In this document: positions 59,855 through 64,000 of the stretch, one piece after another | Position numbering within the stretch: the stretch's first letter is position 1 | Layout of the letters: each line of letters starts with the position of its first letter | Assembly (NCBI RefSeq): GCF_002878395.1 | Contig: NC_061114.1 | Location: 163,415,884 to 163,479,883, forward strand | Direction: 5' to 3' | DNA length: 64,000 bases | Source: Capsicum annuum | Taxonomy: Eukaryota; Streptophyta; Magnoliopsida; Solanales; Solanaceae | Notes under the pieces: model-generated | The model's database searches: none | What the model saw: the letters and a program-made list of their open reading frames with translations, nothing else | What the model was told of the DNA's origin: nothing | Made by a program: the position numbers and the translations under genes

Positions 59855-61795
59855 CTAGGTAGAGTTACCGCCATGTTGACTTGTCCTAGGCCTTAAACCC
59901 ATTCCCTTGGATGTCCTTTCCACTCCTTCTCTAGATAGGCCTTTTGTAAGTTGATCCAACAAATTATCCTTTGACTTTATATAGTCAACAGTGATAATTT
60001 CACTAGAGAGAAGTTCTCTGATGATATTATGTCTCCATTGTATATGACGAAATTTATCATTGTACGTCATGCTCCCTGCCCTACCTATTGCCGCTTGGCT
60101 ATCACAGTGTATACATATTGGTGCCACTGGCTTGGGCCAATAAGGAATATCTTCTAAGAAATTCTGAAGCCATTCTGCTTCTTCACCGGCTTTATCCAAT
60201 TTGATAAATTCAAATTCCATTGTAGAGCAAGCAATACAAGTCTGTTTGGATGATTTCCAAGAGACTGCTCCTCCACCAACAGTAAATACATATCCACTTG
60301 AGGATTTTACTTCGTTCGATCCGGTGATCCAATTTACATCACTATATCCTTCAAGTACCGTAAGATATTTATTATAATGCAAAGCATAATCTTGAGTGTA
60401 TTTAAGATACCCCAAAACTCTTTTCATTGCCATCCAATGAGTTTTGTTGGGATTACTCGTGTACCGACTTAATTTACTGATAGCACATGCTATGTCTTGT
60501 CGTGTATAGTTCATTATATACATTAAATATCCCAATACTCTTGCGTACTCCAATTGTGAGTCATTTTCACCTTTATTCTTTCGAAGTGCAAAGTTCATAT
60601 CCAATAGAGTCTTGGCAATACAAAATTCCATATACTTGAACTTTTCAAGTACTTTTTCGATATAATGAGACTGTGACAATGCTAACCCTTGTGGATTTTG
60701 ATGGATTCTTATACCTAAGATCACATCTGTAACTCCAAGGTCTTTCATATTAAACTTGCGCTCGAGCATTCGTTTGATTGCATTAATGCCAAAAATGTCT
60801 CTGCTGATGATCAACATATCATCCACATATAAACAAACAATGACTTGATGATTCGGAGTGTCTCTAATGTAAGCACATTTATCACATTCATTTATCTTGA
60901 ACCCGTTTGCCAACATGGTTTGGTCAAACTTCACATGCCATTGTTTAGGTGATTGCTTTAGTCCATACAATGACTTAATAAGTCTACACACCTTATTCTC
61001 CTTCCCTGGAACCACAAAACCCTCAGGTTGTTCTATGTAAATTTCTTCCTCTAATTCTCCATTTAGGAAAGTGGTTTTCACATCTATTTGATGGATTTCA
61101 AGATCGTATACCGCAGCCAAGGCAATTAATAGTTGAATCGATGTTATCCTTGTTACTGGTGAGTATGTATCAAAGTAATCAAGGCCTTCTTTTTGTTTGA
61201 AGCCTTTTACTACAAGTCTTGCCTTGTATTTTTCAATAGTACCATTCATTTTTATCTTCCATTTGAAGATCCATTTAGAACCTAAAGGTTTATTTTTGGG
61301 AGGAAGATCAACCAATTTCCATGTATGGTTGCTTAAGATTGAATAAATCTCACTATTGACTACCTCTTTCCAAAAGGATGAGTCCAAAGATGCCATCGCT
61401 TCCCTAAATATTTGAGGCTCATTTTCTAAGAGAAATGTTACAAAATCCGATCCAAATGAAGTAGACATTCTTTGACGTATACTATGTCTTGAATTTTCTT
61501 CATTATGTACATGCTCACTTGGTTCATCTCGAGGTCGTTTAGATCCTCCACTGGATTGTTCATGTCTAATTTTATACGGGTAAATGTTTTCAAAGAATTC
61601 AGCATTATCTGATTTAATTACCGTATTTTCATTAATATCCGGATGTTCAGATTTATGAACTAAAAATTGACATGTTTTACTACTTTTAGCATATCCTATG
61701 AACACGCAGTCCACCGTCTTAGGTCCTATCTTAACCCTTTTATGCATAGGAATTCGAACCTTTGCTAAACACCCCCACACTTTGAAATATTTCAA
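59855..61795 (-). CDS. Copia pol C-terminal open frame: integrase end, RT, RNase H
   Basis: This 646-codon frame is the longest in the window. Residues 1-60 are the integrase C-terminal part ([26 protein letters not shown]). RT spans about 158-400: [48 protein letters not shown] with the first catalytic Asp at 238, and YVDDM at 323-327. RNase H spans about 480-620: Asp 486 in [19 protein letters not shown] near 564-571, then [12 protein letters not shown] near the end. Conserved catalytic Asp residues are present. Upstream a TAG replaces a Trp codon just before 61800, so the frame is only part of a broken polyprotein. Confidence 0.88.
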   Translation of the reverse strand: MKYFKVWGCLAKVRIPMHKRVKIGPKTVDCVFIGYAKSSKTCQFLVHKSEHPDINENTVIKSDNAEFFENIYPYKIRHEQSSGGSKRPRDEPSEHVHNEENSRHSIRQRMSTSFGSDFVTFLLENEPQIFREAMASLDSSFWKEVVNSEIYSILSNHTWKLVDLPPKNKPLGSKWIFKWKIKMNGTIEKYKARLVVKGFKQKEGLDYFDTYSPVTRITSIQLLIALAAVYDLEIHQIDVKTTFLNGELEEEIYIEQPEGFVVPGKENKVCRLIKSLYGLKQSPKQWHVKFDQTMLANGFKINECDKCAYIRDTPNHQVIVCLYVDDMLIISRDIFGINAIKRMLERKFNMKDLGVTDVILGIRIHQNPQGLALSQSHYIEKVLEKFKYMEFCIAKTLLDMNFALRKNKGENDSQLEYARVLGYLMYIMNYTRQDIACAISKLSRYTSNPNKTHWMAMKRVLGYLKYTQDYALHYNKYLTVLEGYSDVNWITGSNEVKSSSGYVFTVGGGAVSWKSSKQTCIACSTMEFEFIKLDKAGEEAEWLQNFLEDIPYWPKPVAPICIHCDSQAAIGRAGSMTYNDKFRHIQWRHNIIRELLSSEIITVDYIKSKDNLLDQLTKGLSREGVERTSKGMGLRPRTSQHGGNST

Positions 61796-62237
61796 ATTGG
61801 GTTTCTTTTCTTTCTATTTTTCATAAGGAATTGTTTGTGTCTTACTATGGGGAACTCTGTTGAGTATACGATTGGCTGTAAAAATAGCCTCCCCCCATAA
61901 GTTTTACGGTAAACTAGAACTTATAGGCAAGGCATACATCATTTTCTTCAAAGTCTGCTTTTTTCTTTCCGCAATTTCATTAGATTGAAGTGAATATGGG
62001 GCCGTAGTTTGATGGATGATTCTATTCTCTACACATATTTTTGCAAATGGAGATTCATATTCTTCACCCCTATCACTTCTTATCATTTTGATCTTTTTAT
62101 CTAACTGATTTTCAATTTCAGTTTTATATTGCCTAAGCGCATCTATTGCTTTATCTTTACTATTTAGCAAGTAGACATAACAATATCTAGTACAATCATC
62201 AATAAAAGTTATGAAATACTTTTTCCCACCACATGAT
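61796..62237 (-). pseudogene. Copia integrase core
   Basis: The open part 61904-62170 reads KIKMIRSDRGEEYESPFAKI and QTTAPYSLQSNEIAERKKQT, giving the second Asp and the Glu of the D,D,E triad. The first Asp is in ITFIDDCTRYCYVYLL just upstream. Lesions: one base lost near 62235 (frameshift after the DICDMK segment), TAA for Gln after ISSSLP, and TAG for Trp further on. Otherwise all three catalytic residues remain. Confidence 0.85.
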
Positions 62238-62241
62238 GGTG

Positions 62242-62661
62242 TTACTTCATATCACAAATGTCAGTGTGTATTAAGTCTAGAGGATTGGAATTCCTTTCAA
62301 CGGACTTATAAGGATGCTTTGCATACTTTGATTCCACACACGTTTGACACTTTAATTTTTTGCACTCAAAGTTTGGCAAAACTTCTAAGTTAATCAATTT
62401 TCGTAACGTTTTGTAATTAACATGGCCTAAACGTTTATGCCACAAATCATAAGACTCAAGCAAATAAGAAGAATTTGAACTTTTATTTATTTCAACAGTC
62501 ATTACATTCATCTTATAAAAGTCTTCCATCAAATAGCCTTTTCCTATATACATTTCTCCTTTGCTAATTATAATTTTTCCAGAAACGGTTACACATTTGA
62601 ATCCGTTCTTGTCTAGAAGTGAAACAAAAATTAAATTCCTACGTAACTCCGGAACATACAA
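62242..62661 (-). pseudogene. Copia protease end and GAG-pre-integrase domain
   Basis: The 139-codon frame contains YVPELRRNLIFVSLLDKNGF, then the pre-integrase zinc-binding region LWHKRLGHVNYKTLRKLINL and CKKLKCQTCVESKY, an HHCC motif with all ligands present. It overlaps the next frame because about 60 bp were deleted in the protease at about 62660. Confidence 0.82.
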
Positions 62662-63403
62662 GACATTCTACCTTAGCAGTAGCGGAGTTAGACATGTAGA
62701 TCATTTCTTCTACTTGAGCTGGAGCGAATGATGAAAACAACTCTTTGTTGGCACATACATGGTGGGTGGCACCAAAATCCATCCACCATTTACGAGGATT
62801 CCCCGCTAAGTTGTATTCTGAGAATATAACACACAGATCATTGCATTTTTTGTTGGATTCAATCATATTTTCTTGATCATTCTTCTTTCCTTTCTTCAGG
62901 GAACGACAATCCATGGACTTGTGGCCAATATTTCCACAATTGAAGTATTTTCCCTTGAATTTCTTCTTGGGTTGATTGCTTCCTTGTTCAGCTTTCTTTC
63001 TTTTCTTAGAATTGTTTTGGTCATCTTCTACAATATGTGCTCCATTAATTGTAGAATTCCCTTTTGACCTTCTCTCGGCAGCTTTATTATCCTCTTCAAT
63101 ACTCAGTCGGACAATAAGATCTTCGACAGTCATCTCCTTACGTTTATGCTTCAAGTAGTTTTTGAAGTCTTTCCACAAAGGTGGTAGCTTCTCAACTATC
63201 GTTGCTACTTGAAATGCATCATTCACAATTAAACCTACAAAACAGTTTATGTGAGTATTAAGAACCTTTTTAATTTGTTCAACTAAGGTATTTTTCAAAG
63301 ATATACCTTCTGCTAGGAGATCATGTATGATGACTTGTAACTCCTGCACTTGAGAGACAATCAATTTGATATCTATCATTTTAAAGTCCAGGAACCGTGC
63401 CAC
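62639..63403 (-). pseudogene. Copia gag C-terminus, zinc knuckle and protease start
   Basis: A 254-codon frame. The gag part includes ARFLDFKMIDIKLIVSQVQE, VEKLPPLWKDFKNYLKHKRK and MTVEDLIVRLSIEEDNKAAE. A Lys-rich segment leads to YFNCGNIGHKSMDC, a zinc knuckle whose first Cys is Tyr. The protease active site reads WWMDFGATHHVC; the family form is WW(V/M)D(T/S)GA, so Thr/Ser became Phe. The frame ends after TAKVE, where the protease middle is deleted. Confidence 0.83.
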
Positions 63404-63820
63404 GAGGAATTTTTTAATTTTCGCATCCTCTGTTTTATATTTTCATTCAAGTACCCCCCATAATTCCTTCGATGTCTTAGTTCCACTGTAGATATTGTAG
63501 AGGTCGTCTTGGAGACCACTCAGAATATAATTCCTGCAAAGGAAGTCTGAATGTTTCCAAGTTTCGACAATTACGAAATATTCTTTGTCCTAGGTTCCCT
63601 CGGGCACCGTAGGAGTGTCTTCGCTAGTGAACCGTTGCAGACACAAAGTGGTGAGGTAAAAGAATATCTTTTTCTGCCATCGTTTAAAATCAATGCCCGC
63701 AAATTTTTCGGGCTTCTCCGTTGGTGCTATTATAAGCGGAGCATTTGTGCGACTTGATGAGGCAATATTCGTTTCCCCCATAGACGTTGCCGCATCTTGC
63801 ATTTGCCTATCGCTTGTCAT
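63404..63820 (-). pseudogene. Copia gag N-terminus
   Basis: The best start is ATG at 63820 (MTSDRQMQDAATSMGE). Upstream codons are in frame but begin with GTG. The segment TEKPEKFAGIDFKRWQKKIF then FYLTTL is the usual copia gag N-terminal motif. The frame meets a TAG at 63590-63592 and a TGA (for Trp) at 63443-63445, then continues into the next piece. This is the 5' end of the polyprotein. Confidence 0.8.
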
Positions 63821-63910
63821 TGTTCCTGTCACCACAAGAAAAAAATACTTAGTATTTTTAGAATACTACTTATAAAGTTAAGCAACTTTAAACTTTTCTT
63901 CTTGTTTCTA

Positions 63911-63992
63911 GTTGACAATGAAGTTTTTATGACTTCCAATTGTCAACCGAATGATCTTTACTTGTGATGAAGTTTTTATGACTTCAAATCAC
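63911..63992 (-). repeat. Two tandem hairpins in the copia leader
   Basis: Hairpin A (63911-63947) pairs GTTGACAAT with ATTGTCAAC. Hairpin B (63964-63992) pairs GTGAT with ATCAC. Both have an inner stem GAAGT/ACTTC and share the core TGAAGTTTTTATGACTTC, 48 bp apart. They lie between gag and the expected primer site. Confidence 0.75.
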
Positions 63993-64000
63993 TAGTTAAG

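Larger units (their letters stand above)
58300..64000 (-). mobile_element. Ty1/copia retrotransposon, 5' end outside window
   Basis: Minus-strand order is gag (63820 down), zinc knuckle, protease, pre-integrase, integrase, RT and RNase H (to 59855), polypurine tract and 3' LTR. Integrase before RT marks Ty1/copia. Sequence style fits the Tork lineage common in Solanaceae, an inference from memory. The left LTR end is uncertain because the 5' LTR is beyond the right edge. Confidence 0.85.

Noticed and set aside
59840..59857. Possible second stop-free extension of the copia pol frame beyond 59855
   Set aside because: The continuation (about 100 bp) resembles the short tail found in related elements in another phase, but it cannot be joined without assuming a frameshift.

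Overview
The window is plant nuclear DNA made almost entirely of nested, degenerate retrotransposons. No intact host gene, tRNA, CRISPR array or prokaryotic feature is visible. The repeat set (RTE-type LINE with a GTT tail, Ty3/gypsy elements with chromodomain-like integrase tails and iMet primer sites, and a Ty1/copia element) and the AT-rich spacers suggest a Solanaceae genome. That assignment is an inference from repeat types, not from a host gene.

Layout: 1-513 is the 3' end of an RTE-clade LINE. Element I (1013-28607, + strand, target duplication CATTT) is a Ty3/gypsy element whose gag was split by a second gypsy insertion. That insertion (4909-22381, - strand, target duplication GTTCT) has the order LTR-internal-LTR-internal-LTR: two complete internal regions in tandem sharing the middle LTR. 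From 28613 to about 35200 lie non-coding LTR-type sequence, a short gypsy gag-protease fragment (- strand), a terminal-inverted-repeat DNA element of about 1 kb, and a MITE-like element. From 35218 to 37195 is spacer that may include the remains of a host gene: a 240-bp duplicated segment and one exon-like block (36785-36908).

Element II (37196-57187, - strand) is a gypsy element that has lost most of its reverse transcriptase, RNase H and integrase. It hosts element III (40593-52112, - strand), whose RT region is in turn interrupted by a 1739-bp solo-LTR-like insertion (45112-46850, target duplication ACCTT). One LTR of element II carries a patch derived from antisense 25S rRNA. From 57188 to about 58300 is AT-rich spacer. 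From about 58300 to the right edge runs a Ty1/copia element (- strand) whose 5' LTR lies outside the window. It is the best-preserved coding sequence here, with a 646-codon open frame covering the integrase C-terminus, reverse transcriptase and RNase H, but its gag and integrase carry stops, a frameshift and a deletion.

All coding remnants are retroelement gag-pol modules (capsid, zinc knuckle, aspartic protease, RT, RNase H, integrase, chromodomain-like tail). None of the gypsy copies could make a full polyprotein as written. The most unusual structures are the tandem double element, the rRNA-derived patch in an LTR, and the arrays of short hairpin-like or CpG-containing modules inside LTRs.
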